A stretch of DNA of 11,134 nucleotides from Actinomycetota bacterium (GTDB taxonomy: Bacteria > Actinomycetota > UBA4738 > HRBIN12), in assembly GCA_005883885.1 (NCBI GenBank), contig VAYF01000056.1, positions 1-11,134 on the forward strand. Direction: 5' to 3'. A program made the position numbers and the translations under genes. Below are positions 1 through 7,568 of this stretch, piece after piece. Position 1 is the stretch's first letter. Each line of letters begins with the position of its first letter. The notes below the pieces were generated by a model. The model saw nothing but the letters and a program-made list of their open reading frames with translations, did no database searches and was not told the DNA's origin.

Positions 1-18
1 GTCGCCGTCCTCCGATGA
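1..18 (+). CDS. Possible 3' tail of an upstream gene (partial)
   Basis: Frame 1 from the window edge reads V-A-V-L-R and stops at TGA 16-18, which overlaps the ATG at 15 in an ATGA. Two other junctions in this window (1259-1262 GTGA and 6626-6629 ATGA) use the same 4-nt overlap, so an upstream gene ending here would make the binding-protein gene a downstream operon member. Only five codons are visible, so the call rests on the overlap pattern and nothing is known of the product. Confidence 0.25.
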   Translation, partial: VAVLR

Positions 19-1262
19 AACGCACGCTCGCGGTGTTGCTGAGCTCGTCGCTGCTCATGGCCGGCGTCTCGTGTTCGAAGGACGCGCGGCCGATCCGGGT
101 CGGCGCGATCTACCCGTTGACCGGGTCACAGGGTCCCGGAGGCCGCGACGAGTTCCGCGGCGTCTCGCTCGCGACCGATCTGGTGAACGCCGACGGGGGG
201 GTCGGTGGGCGCCCGATCGAGCTCACGCCGCTGGACGTCGCCGGCGGCGATGCCGCACCCGGCGCCGTGGACGACCTCGCCGACCAGGGGATCCGCTTCA
301 TCCTCGGGAGCTACGGCAGCACGATCTCGCAACCGGCTGCCGCGGAGGCCGCTCGGCGAGACGTGCTGTTCTGGGAGACGGGCGCGGTCGGTTCCTCTTC
401 TCCCTCGAGCGGCGGCCGGCTGTTCTTCCGGGTCGCCCCGAGTGGGCAGTTGCTCGGCAGCGATGCGATCTCGTTCGTGGATCGGCAGCTCCTCCCTATG
501 CTCCGACGATCCCCCCGTGCGCTGCGGTTCGCCGTCGCGAACGTGAACGACGTCTACGGCAGCGCCGTCGCCGACGGCGCGATCGCCCGGATCAGGGCAC
601 TGGGGCTGCCGTTCGTCGGCCGCTTCGTCTACGACGCGGCCCATCTGGACGCCCACGCGGTGATCCGGCGGATCGCGGCGGTCCACCCGGACGTCCTGTT
701 CGTCTCGGCGTACGTCCGCGACGGGATCGCGCTCCGGCGGGAGATGGTGCGTCAGCGGCTGCGGCTCATCACCAACATCGGAACGTCGTCGAGCTACTGC
801 ATGCCGGCGTTCGGCGCCGCGCTCGGTCCTGAGGCGGTCGGGCTCTTCGCCTCCGACAAGCTCGACAGCGAATACGTCGACCCGGCCGGTCTGACCCCGT
901 CCGGCCGCGTGCTGCTGGACCGGGCGCGAACGGCGTACGAAGGCCGCTATCACGAGGAGATGAGCGCGGCGGCCCTCGCCGGGTTCTCGTCGGCCTGGGC
1001 CCTGTTCCACATGGTGCTCCCCGCGGCCGGCGCGATGACGCCGGAGGCCGCGGCGACGGCCGCGCTCCAGATGCGGGTGCCGGTCGGGGACCTTCCGAAC
1101 GGGAGCGGTCTCGCGTTCGCACCGCCGGGCACTTCGGACCCGGGTGCGAACCTCCGGGCGATGAGCGTGATCTGGGAATGGGTGCGCCCCGGGGTGCGAG
1201 CGGTGGTGTGGCCGCAGCGGTTCGCGACCGCGCCGATCGCGCCGATCCGGATCGAGCCGTGA
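15..1262 (+). CDS. Type I periplasmic binding protein (branched-chain amino acid receptor family), putative lipoprotein
   Basis: This 415-aa protein resembles ABC-transporter substrate-binding proteins of the Leu/Ile/Val receptor family (Peripla_BP_6 type). It starts with a basic then hydrophobic signal peptide (residues 1-19) ending at Cys20, a probable lipidation site, so it should be anchored outside the cytoplasmic membrane. The lipobox (A-G-V-S-C) is imperfect. Family hallmarks are visible: IRVGAIYPLTG at 27-37, EFRGVSLATDLVNADGG at 46-62, and GGRPIEL at 64-70. Length is normal for the family. The ATG has no clear ribosome binding site in the 14 bases available and may be coupled to an upstream stop codon. 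The stop overlaps the next GTG. No permease or ATPase gene lies in the window, so the protein may serve a distant transporter or act as a sensor or ligand-binding partner of the membrane proteins encoded next to it. The ligand cannot be told from sequence. Confidence 0.88.
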   Translation: MKRTLAVLLSSSLLMAGVSCSKDARPIRVGAIYPLTGSQGPGGRDEFRGVSLATDLVNADGGVGGRPIELTPLDVAGGDAAPGAVDDLADQGIRFILGSYGSTISQPAAAEAARRDVLFWETGAVGSSSPSSGGRLFFRVAPSGQLLGSDAISFVDRQLLPMLRRSPRALRFAVANVNDVYGSAVADGAIARIRALGLPFVGRFVYDAAHLDAHAVIRRIAAVHPDVLFVSAYVRDGIALRREMVRQRLRLITNIGTSSSYCMPAFGAALGPEAVGLFASDKLDSEYVDPAGLTPSGRVLLDRARTAYEGRYHEEMSAAALAGFSSAWALFHMVLPAAGAMTPEAAATAALQMRVPVGDLPNGSGLAFAPPGTSDPGANLRAMSVIWEWVRPGVRAVVWPQRFATAPIAPIRIEP

Positions 1263-2068
1263 GCCCGCGTCGGCGGGCCGCCTCCGTTGGGGTCGCGTTG
1301 TGCCTCGCCTACCTCGTAGGTGCGGTGGTGAGCGGCTCGCTGGGCCCGGCGTCGCGCCGGCCGATCCTCGACGGACTGTTGCCGCCGCCGATGTACCGGT
1401 GGGTCCATCCTCCGCCGGCGCTCGTATCCACGAACCAGCTTCCGAGCGCCGGTCGGTCGCTGATCGCGCTGGACCCCACCAAGGGGTCGGCGGCGACCGT
1501 GTTCTCGACCCGAGACTTCCAGGCGAGCCTCGCCCTGGGCGAGGGTGCCATCGCGCCCCACGGGCAGGACACCAAGGTGCAGCTGGTCATCACCCCGCTC
1601 GCCCCGAAGACCGACGTGATCGTTCCCACGGGGATGCAGATCGCGGGCAACGTCATCGAGGTGTCGGCGATGTACGAGCCGAGCGGAGCGTCGGTCGGCG
1701 AGCTGCGCACGCGGGGGGAGCTCGGTCTCGTGTACCCCTTGCTGTTCCAGGGCGTCGGGTTCACGGACACGATGCTCCGCTCCCAGGACCAGCGGTCGTG
1801 GTCCGCCATCAAGAGCGACGATGCCATCGCCCAGCAGTCGGTGCACGCGGCGGTCGGCACGCTTGGCCTCTTCGCCGTTGGGCAATCGCCGGTAGGTCCG
1901 ACCTCGCCTCCGTCGCCCACGGCGGGCACGCGGAACGGCTCGATCGTCGTCGCGATCCTCGCCGCGGTGGTCCTGATCGGGGCGGTCGCGTTGCTCCGGC
2001 GACGATCGCCCGGACCGCCTCCCCCTCCGCCGCGCCGGAGGCGCAGCGTCGACCCGTGGGAGGACTGA
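1259..2068 (+). CDS. Bitopic membrane protein of unknown function with Pro/Arg-rich tail
   Basis: I do not recognise this 269-aa protein. A GTG at 1259 overlaps the previous stop (GTGA), and a basic stretch (RRR at 4-6) followed directly by a hydrophobic segment fits a true N-terminus, so I prefer it to an in-frame start further upstream. Layout: first membrane segment or signal anchor at about 10-27; a soluble, probably extracytoplasmic domain at about 29-225 that looks beta-rich (alternating hydrophobic runs such as KVQLVIT and NVIEVSAM); a second membrane segment at about 228-246; then a short cytoplasmic tail with six prolines (253-258), a run of arginines and an acidic end (DPWED). The overlap with the binding-protein gene argues for coupled translation and a shared role at the cell surface. 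The ectodomain could anchor or display a complex, but no enzyme motif is visible. Confidence 0.75.
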   Translation: MSPRRRAASVGVALCLAYLVGAVVSGSLGPASRRPILDGLLPPPMYRWVHPPPALVSTNQLPSAGRSLIALDPTKGSAATVFSTRDFQASLALGEGAIAPHGQDTKVQLVITPLAPKTDVIVPTGMQIAGNVIEVSAMYEPSGASVGELRTRGELGLVYPLLFQGVGFTDTMLRSQDQRSWSAIKSDDAIAQQSVHAAVGTLGLFAVGQSPVGPTSPPSPTAGTRNGSIVVAILAAVVLIGAVALLRRRSPGPPPPPPRRRRSVDPWED

Positions 2069-2162
2069 GCGGAGGCATGTGGGGAAGGGTCGGGCGGTAC
2101 ACTCGCCCGCGGTCGGCGTGCCGCCGCCCGCGGGCGTTCGCCGAGCCCCGACCGGAGATCCC
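2069..2162 (+). promoter_or_regulatory. Intergenic leader with possible promoter and paired near-palindromes
   Basis: This 94-nt gap is the only sizeable break in the first gene run. It holds a possible -10 hexamer TACACT at 2098-2103, with no convincing -35 upstream. Immediately downstream, CGCCCGCGG occurs at 2104-2112 and again at 2125-2133, 21 bp apart. The second copy lies in a perfect 12-bp palindrome (2125-2136) and the first copy matches that palindrome at 11 of 12 positions. If the -10 is used, these sites lie around the transcription start and in the leader. In GC-rich DNA such repeats can arise by chance. Confidence 0.35.
2154..2157 (+). promoter_or_regulatory. Ribosome binding site GGAG deciding the start at 2163
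   Basis: GGAG lies 5 nt before the ATG at 2163. This favours 2163 over an in-frame GTG at 2079, which would add 28 Pro/Arg/Gly-rich residues that look like translated leader DNA. Confidence 0.6.
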
Positions 2163-5100
2163 ATGACACCCACTGACGGACACGTGAGCCCGGCCGCGGC
2201 GACCGGCGGGCTCCGCCCGCCGGTCGCCGCGGCCCGCCTGGGCTCCTGGTGGATCCTCGCCGCCGCCACCCTCCTGATGCTCGGGGTGTTGGGGTGGCGG
2301 TTCGTCGCCGACCCGTCGCTGGCGGCTCCCACCCGTGATCCCGCCTGGTACACGTGGCGGGCGAACGTCGTGATGGACGACGACCCCGCTTCCGTCGTCA
2401 AGGAATGGGGTCCCGGCGGTCTGTTCTCGGGTGGCTACCGGGTGACCGTCCCGGTCGAGGGAGCCCTTCTGCAGCGCGTCGTCGGCATCGACACGTACTC
2501 GATGGCGAAGTTCCTGATGCTCGGCGTGCCCATCCTGACGGGGCTCGCGCTCGGGGCCGGCGCGGTCCGCAGCAGGAAGGATCCCGTCGCCTTCCTCACG
2601 ATGCTGTTGGCGACGGTTGCGTTGTTCCTGACGACGCCCTATGTCGGATACCTCGACAACATCACGGTGCTCTTCCTCTTGAGCCTGATGCTGGCGTTCC
2701 TCGGCGCGGCGCGAACCTCGTGGGGCGCCCGGACCGCGCTCTTCTTGATCGGGATCGCCGCCGCATTCACACACCCCACGACCTGCGTGCTCTTCGGCAT
2801 GACGCTCCTGGCCGTGTTCGTGTTCCACGTCGTCACGAGCCGATTCAGGGTCGGCGAGGCCCTGAGGGCCGACGGGCCGATGCTGCTCTCTGTCGGCCTC
2901 GGCATGCTCGTGGGGCTCGCGAGTTGGGTGGTCGGGATCTGGGGGGCGAGCGCCAGCCTGAAGGACGCGGCGCTGCCGCCCCCGTACACGAAATCGTTCT
3001 TCGTCGACCGGCTGCTCGAGTGGATCGGTTCGATGCAGCCCGTGATCGTGGTGCCGTTCATCGCGCTCGCGATCGGTTCGACGATCCTGCTCGCTCGAGG
3101 CCGCCGGGCGCCGGCGGACACGTTCGACGTCGCGGCCGCCTGGTGGCTCTTCCCGCTGTTAGGGATCGCGTCGGTCGTGCTCGGCGCCGACACCCAGGTG
3201 TCGGGCGATCCGAACTCCCCGGTGGTCCCCTATTACCGGTTCATGAACGCGACCGCCGCGCCGATGGCGCTCGTGGGGCTCGGTGCCTTCGCGCTGATCT
3301 GGTGGGCCCGCACCCAGCGGGACCGACGGTCGCTCGTCCGGGGGTTCGCCCTGATCGTCGGTGTCGTCGCGGCGGCGTGGCTCGTGAGCGCGGCCGCACT
3401 GACGCATCCGCAGATCCCATGGCAGGTGTTGGGCGGCGTCGCGGCGGTCGCGATCGCCGGCCTCGCCGCCGTCGCGTTCGCTCGGAGCGAGCGGACGCGT
3501 CGCATCGTCGCGGTCGCCGCCGCATCCGCGTTGGTCCTCGGATCGCTGGGGTTCCTGCTGATCAACGGCGTGGAGCACCGCTGGGTCAGCGCGTCGAACC
3601 AGTTTCCGGACGTGTCGGTTCGCGGTTCGCTCGCCGCTGTGGACGTCGTGGCACGAGCCGCGGGAGCGCGACCGCTCGTCCTGATCGTGAACGATGGCGA
3701 CAACGACGACCCGGTGACCCACACCAACACCGCGTACGGGTGGGCGAAGACCTACACGAACGTCTTCCGCACGGGTCTGCCGGGTACCTCGGCGAAGTAC
3801 CAGGCGACGTACCTCGGTTCGTTGGAGAACTTCTTGGCCGGCCGCGTGACCAGCAGCACGTCCGGGAGCATCGGCTACGACCGCGCGGCCGAGAGCCATT
3901 ACCAGGAGCTGCAGGTCCGCGAGAAGACCTACCCGGCCCCCCCCGCCGTGTTCCTGGTGCGCGAGTACTACGGCGGTCTCTGCAACGGTGTCTCGGACTG
4001 CACCGACGCATCGCGCCAGCAACGTCTGGAGGCCGCGCTCGGGCAGGGCGTCGCGATCGGCCCGGACGTCGTCGTCATCCAGGGCCCAGGACTGTGGTCG
4101 CCGCCGCCCGACGTGATCGGGCAAGCGAACGCGGTGGCGAACGCCACCGTCGAGGCGCTCGAGCACCACCCCGGACCGCTCGCCAACTTCCCGCACACGC
4201 TGCTCGTGATCGCGATCCTCGCCCTGCTCCTCGTCGTGCCCGGTGGGCTCGCGAGTCGCTGGTTCGGGCTCGGCTCGACGATCGATCGGTTCGCGTTGAT
4301 CCCGGGGATCTCGGTCGTGCTCATCATGCTCGCGGGGGTCGGTACGCTCGCCGTCTGGCGTGGGCCGCTCACGACGACCAAAGGATGGGCCGTCGTGGCG
4401 GTCGCGATCGGCACCGGGGTGGCGCTCCGGTTCGCCGATGTCTGGCTCCGACGGCCGCTCGACGCGTTCGGCAGGTTCTTCAACGACCTCTTCGCGGTTT
4501 TCTCGAACCGCGACTTCTCCGTTCTGATGGGTTACCAGTTCCTGGCGCAGGCGGGTCAGGGAGTCGTGCAGGGAGCCATCTTCAAAGCCCTGGTGTTCGG
4601 AGGGGAGAAGGGGTTCGACATCTCCGTCGCGCCGTCGGCCGGTTACCTGCTCAAGGTCGTCCTAGCCCTGTATATCCCCTATACGTTCCTGTCCCCGTTC
4701 GTCGGGGTGTTCATCGACCGATTCGATCGGCGACGGGTCGCCTGGTGGGCCGACATCCTGAGCGCCGCCCTGGTCACCCTGATCGTGATCCTCGTGGTCC
4801 TTCCCTTGGGATCCGGCTCGCCGGAGCACAGGACCTGGCCGACGGTGGGGTTGATCGTCGGGCTGCTCGTCGCCCAATCGGTCGCGAGGATCGCGCTCGC
4901 GGTCAAGTCGGCGGCGATGCCGGACGTGCTCTCCGGGAAGGACCTCCTGCAGGGCAACGGTCTCTCCCAGGCTGGCGGCGGGCTCGCGCAGGTCTTCGGG
5001 ATCGGCGTCGGCACGATCGTCGCGGGGCAGATCGCGCCGTGGATCGGGGTCCTGTTCGGAGCGGCGGTCCTCCTCGTCGGCGCCGCGGTCTCGAGGCAGA

Positions 5101-5837
5101 TGCGTCGGGTCGAAGCGCGCCGTCACGACACGAGCCTCGGTCAGGAGGTCCGTCGGATCCTTCGGACCGTGGTCGCGGGCGTCGAAGAGGTGGCCGGCCG
5201 ACCGGCGGCGGCGCTCGGGCTCTCCGCCTTCCAGATGCTGCGCTACCAGTTCTGGGGGTTCGTCCTGATGACGTTCGCCCTGTACGCGAAGAACCTGGTG
5301 CAGGGTGGCAACGCCGACACCCTCTCGCAGATCCTCTCGGGGGTCGGGGGGCTGGTCGGTGGGGCCCTTGGTCTGATCGTCGCGCAGCGGCTGAAGGACC
5401 GTGTGCCGCCGATCAGGCTGCTGCTCGGTTCGATGGCACTGCTCGGCGCGGCGACGGTGGTCTTGGGCGGGATCCTCACCGTCGCCGCGTTCGCCGCGCT
5501 GCTGTTCGTCGGTTTCTTCTCGTTCTTCCTCGGCAAGATCTCGACGGACACGATCACGCAGCAAGCGATGCCCGACGACTTCCGCGGGCGCGCGTTCGCG
5601 CTCTACGACGTCGCGTACAACCTGGGGTTCATCGTGCCGGCGGCGATCCTGTCGGTCATCTGGATCGACGGGAACGCCGCACGGACGCGCGAGATCCTCG
5701 TCGCGTCCGGAGCGATCTTCCTCATCCTCACGGCGTTCGTCGCCGCGTGGTCGCGACGCATCCGTTCGGATCTCGCGCCCCGGGACGACCTCGTTGAGGA
5801 CGAGGCGGTCGAGCTGGCCACGTCTCCCGAATCCTGA
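2163..5837 (+). CDS. GT-C glycosyltransferase-like membrane protein fused to an MFS transporter domain
   Basis: This is a 1224-aa polytopic protein. Residues 1-470 carry about 13 hydrophobic segments with features of GT-C glycosyltransferases: the first outer loop has D59-P-A-W-Y-x-W-R66 and D72-D74, resembling the DPxFNYR region of STT3/AglB; G-Y-L-D165-N resembles the second acidic site; and R359 opens a later helix. The STT3 WWDYG motif is not seen. Residues about 470-677 form a soluble, probably external domain with a possible disulfide pair (C607, C613), followed by about three more membrane segments (678-757). Residues about 780-1200 are a major facilitator domain of the MFS_3/drug-exporter type, with loop motif GVFIDRFDRRR at 848-858. 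Single-function proteins of either kind are usually about half this length or less. The next gene starts 3 nt after the stop. I infer a membrane enzyme coupled to a transporter or flippase. The substrate is unknown and the glycosyltransferase role is unproven. Confidence 0.8.
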   Translation: MTPTDGHVSPAAATGGLRPPVAAARLGSWWILAAATLLMLGVLGWRFVADPSLAAPTRDPAWYTWRANVVMDDDPASVVKEWGPGGLFSGGYRVTVPVEGALLQRVVGIDTYSMAKFLMLGVPILTGLALGAGAVRSRKDPVAFLTMLLATVALFLTTPYVGYLDNITVLFLLSLMLAFLGAARTSWGARTALFLIGIAAAFTHPTTCVLFGMTLLAVFVFHVVTSRFRVGEALRADGPMLLSVGLGMLVGLASWVVGIWGASASLKDAALPPPYTKSFFVDRLLEWIGSMQPVIVVPFIALAIGSTILLARGRRAPADTFDVAAAWWLFPLLGIASVVLGADTQVSGDPNSPVVPYYRFMNATAAPMALVGLGAFALIWWARTQRDRRSLVRGFALIVGVVAAAWLVSAAALTHPQIPWQVLGGVAAVAIAGLAAVAFARSERTRRIVAVAAASALVLGSLGFLLINGVEHRWVSASNQFPDVSVRGSLAAVDVVARAAGARPLVLIVNDGDNDDPVTHTNTAYGWAKTYTNVFRTGLPGTSAKYQATYLGSLENFLAGRVTSSTSGSIGYDRAAESHYQELQVREKTYPAPPAVFLVREYYGGLCNGVSDCTDASRQQRLEAALGQGVAIGPDVVVIQGPGLWSPPPDVIGQANAVANATVEALEHHPGPLANFPHTLLVIAILALLLVVPGGLASRWFGLGSTIDRFALIPGISVVLIMLAGVGTLAVWRGPLTTTKGWAVVAVAIGTGVALRFADVWLRRPLDAFGRFFNDLFAVFSNRDFSVLMGYQFLAQAGQGVVQGAIFKALVFGGEKGFDISVAPSAGYLLKVVLALYIPYTFLSPFVGVFIDRFDRRRVAWWADILSAALVTLIVILVVLPLGSGSPEHRTWPTVGLIVGLLVAQSVARIALAVKSAAMPDVLSGKDLLQGNGLSQAGGGLAQVFGIGVGTIVAGQIAPWIGVLFGAAVLLVGAAVSRQMRRVEARRHDTSLGQEVRRILRTVVAGVEEVAGRPAAALGLSAFQMLRYQFWGFVLMTFALYAKNLVQGGNADTLSQILSGVGGLVGGALGLIVAQRLKDRVPPIRLLLGSMALLGAATVVLGGILTVAAFAALLFVGFFSFFLGKISTDTITQQAMPDDFRGRAFALYDVAYNLGFIVPAAILSVIWIDGNAARTREILVASGAIFLILTAFVAAWSRRIRSDLAPRDDLVEDEAVELATSPES

Positions 5838-5840
5838 GCC

Positions 5841-6629
5841 GTGGCCGGGGTCCTCGCGCACGACGGGACGCGGCTCCACGTCGAGATCGATGGTGCCGGT
5901 GATCCCGTGACGGTGCTGGCGCACGGCCTCACCAACTCGTGCAAGGAGCTGTCGGCGTTCACGCCCATGGCGCCGGGCACCAAGGCCCGCTTCTGTTTCC
6001 GGGGTCATGGGCATTCGGGGACGCCCGAGCCCGGCCACTACCGCTTCGCGGACTTCGCCGGGGACGTGGACTCGGTCGCGCGTGCGTACGGCGCCACGCG
6101 GGCGGTCGGAACGTCGCTCGGGCAGGGAGCCATCACCCGGCTCCTGGCCCAAGAGCCGGATCGGTTCGAACGGCTCGTGTTCATCCTGCCCGCCGCGCTG
6201 GACCGTCCGCTGACCGGGACCGAGGTCGCGGGGTTCGCGCGCACCGCGGAGCTGCTTGAGACGCTCCCGGCCGGCGAGGCGATCGAGGAGATCCTGCGTG
6301 GGTCGGGCCGGGCGAGCGAGTACGCGGATCGACCGTGGCTCCGGGACGTCGACATGTTGTTGTGGCAGGATCTGCAACCTCTCGGCGTCGCACGAGCGCT
6401 CCGCGAGGTGACGCTGGACGTCGCGATCGCCGATCGCGAGCTGCTCCGGCGGGTGAGCGCGCCCACGCTGGTGATCGCCCGCGAGGGCGATCCGATCCAC
6501 CCGGCAGAGCTCGGCCGCGTCCTCGGGGAACTGATCCCGAACGCGGAGCTGATCATGCTCGGCTCGGAAGAGGAGCTCTACGCGTCGATCCCCCAGCTGG
6601 TCGAGCGCGTGGCTCGGTTCCTCGGATGA
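5841..6629 (+). CDS. Alpha/beta-hydrolase-fold protein, catalytic His apparently missing
   Basis: This 262-aa protein has the alpha/beta-hydrolase layout: oxyanion-region H28-G29 (LAHGLTNS), the FRGHGHSG turn at 53-60, the nucleophile elbow G90-T-S92-L-G94, a variable lid at about 120-190, and the strand-6 acid turn E215-G-D217-P-I-H-P. The C-terminal strand, where most relatives carry Gly-His before a pattern ending in P..V...I..FL, reads L-G-S-E-E-E (240-245) and lacks the histidine. Activity could be lost, altered, or rescued by another residue such as H220. There is no signal peptide, so it should be cytoplasmic. The GTG start lies 3 nt after the previous stop, without a recognisable ribosome binding site, which suggests translational coupling. 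The stop overlaps the next ATG. The substrate is unknown; esterase, lactonase and thioesterase roles are all possible. Confidence 0.82.
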   Translation: MAGVLAHDGTRLHVEIDGAGDPVTVLAHGLTNSCKELSAFTPMAPGTKARFCFRGHGHSGTPEPGHYRFADFAGDVDSVARAYGATRAVGTSLGQGAITRLLAQEPDRFERLVFILPAALDRPLTGTEVAGFARTAELLETLPAGEAIEEILRGSGRASEYADRPWLRDVDMLLWQDLQPLGVARALREVTLDVAIADRELLRRVSAPTLVIAREGDPIHPAELGRVLGELIPNAELIMLGSEEELYASIPQLVERVARFLG

Positions 6630-7546
6630 GCGACGTGCCCGCGCCGCGCTTCGGTCACCCGAGGAACGATCTGGCGGGTGCGGGGCTGGCCGTCCTGATG
6701 GGTGTGCAGTTCTCCTTCGTCGTGATCCTCGGGAAGGGCCTCCTCCGGGGTCAGCCGCCGTTCGCCCTGCTGTTCATCCGATTCGCGGTCGCCGCGGTGA
6801 TCCTCGCCGTGGTGACGATCGCGACGCACCGGCCGTTGACGCCCGAGCCCGGCGAACGGCTGGGGCTCGCCCTCGCGGCGACGCTCGGGTACGGGTCGGA
6901 ATCGGCGCTGTACTTCGCGGCACTGAACCATGGGAGCGCGGCGACGGTGACGCTGCTCTTCTACCTGTATCCCGTGTGGGTGATGTTGACGGCCATCGTG
7001 CTCGATCGCCGGATCCCCGCCGGGCGTCTGGTGACCGCGCTCGCGATGGCGATCGTCGGCAGCGCGGTCGTCGTGGTTGGCGGGTCGGGTGTGGAGATCG
7101 CGCCCATCGGGATCGCGCTCGCGATCCTGTGTTCGCTGACGTACACCGGGTACCTGACCGCTGCCGATCGGGTGCTGCGTCGCACCAATCCGCTCACCAC
7201 AGCAGCGTGGCTCGCGGCCGGCGCGTCGGTGGCGAACCTGACCTATGCGCTCGCCTTCCGAGGATGGAGCACGCCGATCGGTGCCTTCTGGGGACTTCGG
7301 GTGCTCGGCATGGGCGCGTGCACAGCCGGAGCGTTCGTCTGCATGATCGCGAGCCTGCAGCTCATCGGCGCGGTGCGCAACGCGATCATCGGCGTGCTCG
7401 AGCCCCTCACCGTTGCCGTGCTGGCCGCCGCGTTCCTCGAGGAGCCGATCACGACCTCGACGGCGGTCGGTGGCGGGTTGATCCTCGCCGCGGCGGTCGT
7501 CGCGATCCTCGCTCGAGGTGCGCGCGTGGTCGAGCCGGATGTCTGA
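6626..7546 (+). CDS. EamA/DMT-superfamily transporter
   Basis: This is a 306-aa membrane protein of the drug/metabolite transporter superfamily. Two EamA repeats of about five hydrophobic segments each are visible, at about 17-150 and 160-295. Each repeat ends its conserved stretch in the family-typical way: LFYLYPVWVMLTA followed by DRRIP in the first, and IGVLEPLTVAVLAA followed by LEEPIT in the second. Length is normal. I chose the ATG at 6626 because it overlaps the hydrolase stop (ATGA) and places the first membrane segment about 17 residues in; an earlier in-frame extension would be Arg/Pro-rich and implausible. Members export or import small metabolites such as amino acids or nucleosides, but the substrate cannot be predicted here. 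As the last gene of the run it may move a product or substrate of the hydrolase upstream, which is inference from the overlap. Confidence 0.9.
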   Translation: MSDVPAPRFGHPRNDLAGAGLAVLMGVQFSFVVILGKGLLRGQPPFALLFIRFAVAAVILAVVTIATHRPLTPEPGERLGLALAATLGYGSESALYFAALNHGSAATVTLLFYLYPVWVMLTAIVLDRRIPAGRLVTALAMAIVGSAVVVVGGSGVEIAPIGIALAILCSLTYTGYLTAADRVLRRTNPLTTAAWLAAGASVANLTYALAFRGWSTPIGAFWGLRVLGMGACTAGAFVCMIASLQLIGAVRNAIIGVLEPLTVAVLAAAFLEEPITTSTAVGGGLILAAAVVAILARGARVVEPDV

Positions 7547-7553
7547 GGCGCGA

Positions 7554-7559
7554 TAGCAT
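7554..7559 (+). promoter_or_regulatory. -10 box TAGCAT for a probably leaderless alaX-type mRNA
   Basis: TAGCAT fits the TAnnnT pattern of actinobacterial housekeeping -10 elements and ends 9 nt before the ATG at 7569. A transcript starting at the usual distance would begin at or within a few bases of the ATG, leaving no room for a ribosome binding site, and none is seen. No clear -35 lies upstream. Confidence 0.5.
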
Positions 7560-7568
7560 CCGCGGACG

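Noticed and set aside
1178..1258. Longer start for the bitopic protein inside the binding-protein gene
   Set aside because: It would add 27 Arg/Ala/Asp-rich residues before a basic-hydrophobic N-terminus; the GTGA overlap at 1259 fits better.
2079..2162. Longer start for the fusion gene at GTG 2079
   Set aside because: The extra 28 residues are Pro/Arg/Gly-rich, run through the candidate -10 box, and lack support, while ATG 2163 has GGAG at 5 nt.
950..2401. 483-codon open frame on the minus strand
   Set aside because: It spans three plus-strand genes and their junctions and is low-complexity Arg/Pro/Gly, so it is composition-driven.
3159..4196. 345-codon open frame on the minus strand
   Set aside because: Antisense to the fusion protein's membrane and external domains, with an Arg/His/Asp-rich composition and no motif.
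4662..6500. 612-codon open frame on the minus strand
   Set aside because: It lies antisense to the MFS domain and the hydrolase, both of which have clear family motifs. Its translation is charged, Arg/Asp/Gln-rich and without domains, as expected for a shadow frame in GC-rich DNA.
6335..6625. Longer N-terminus for the EamA transporter
   Set aside because: The added 97 residues are the Arg/Pro-rich shadow of the hydrolase gene; the ATGA start at 6626 gives a normal-length transporter.
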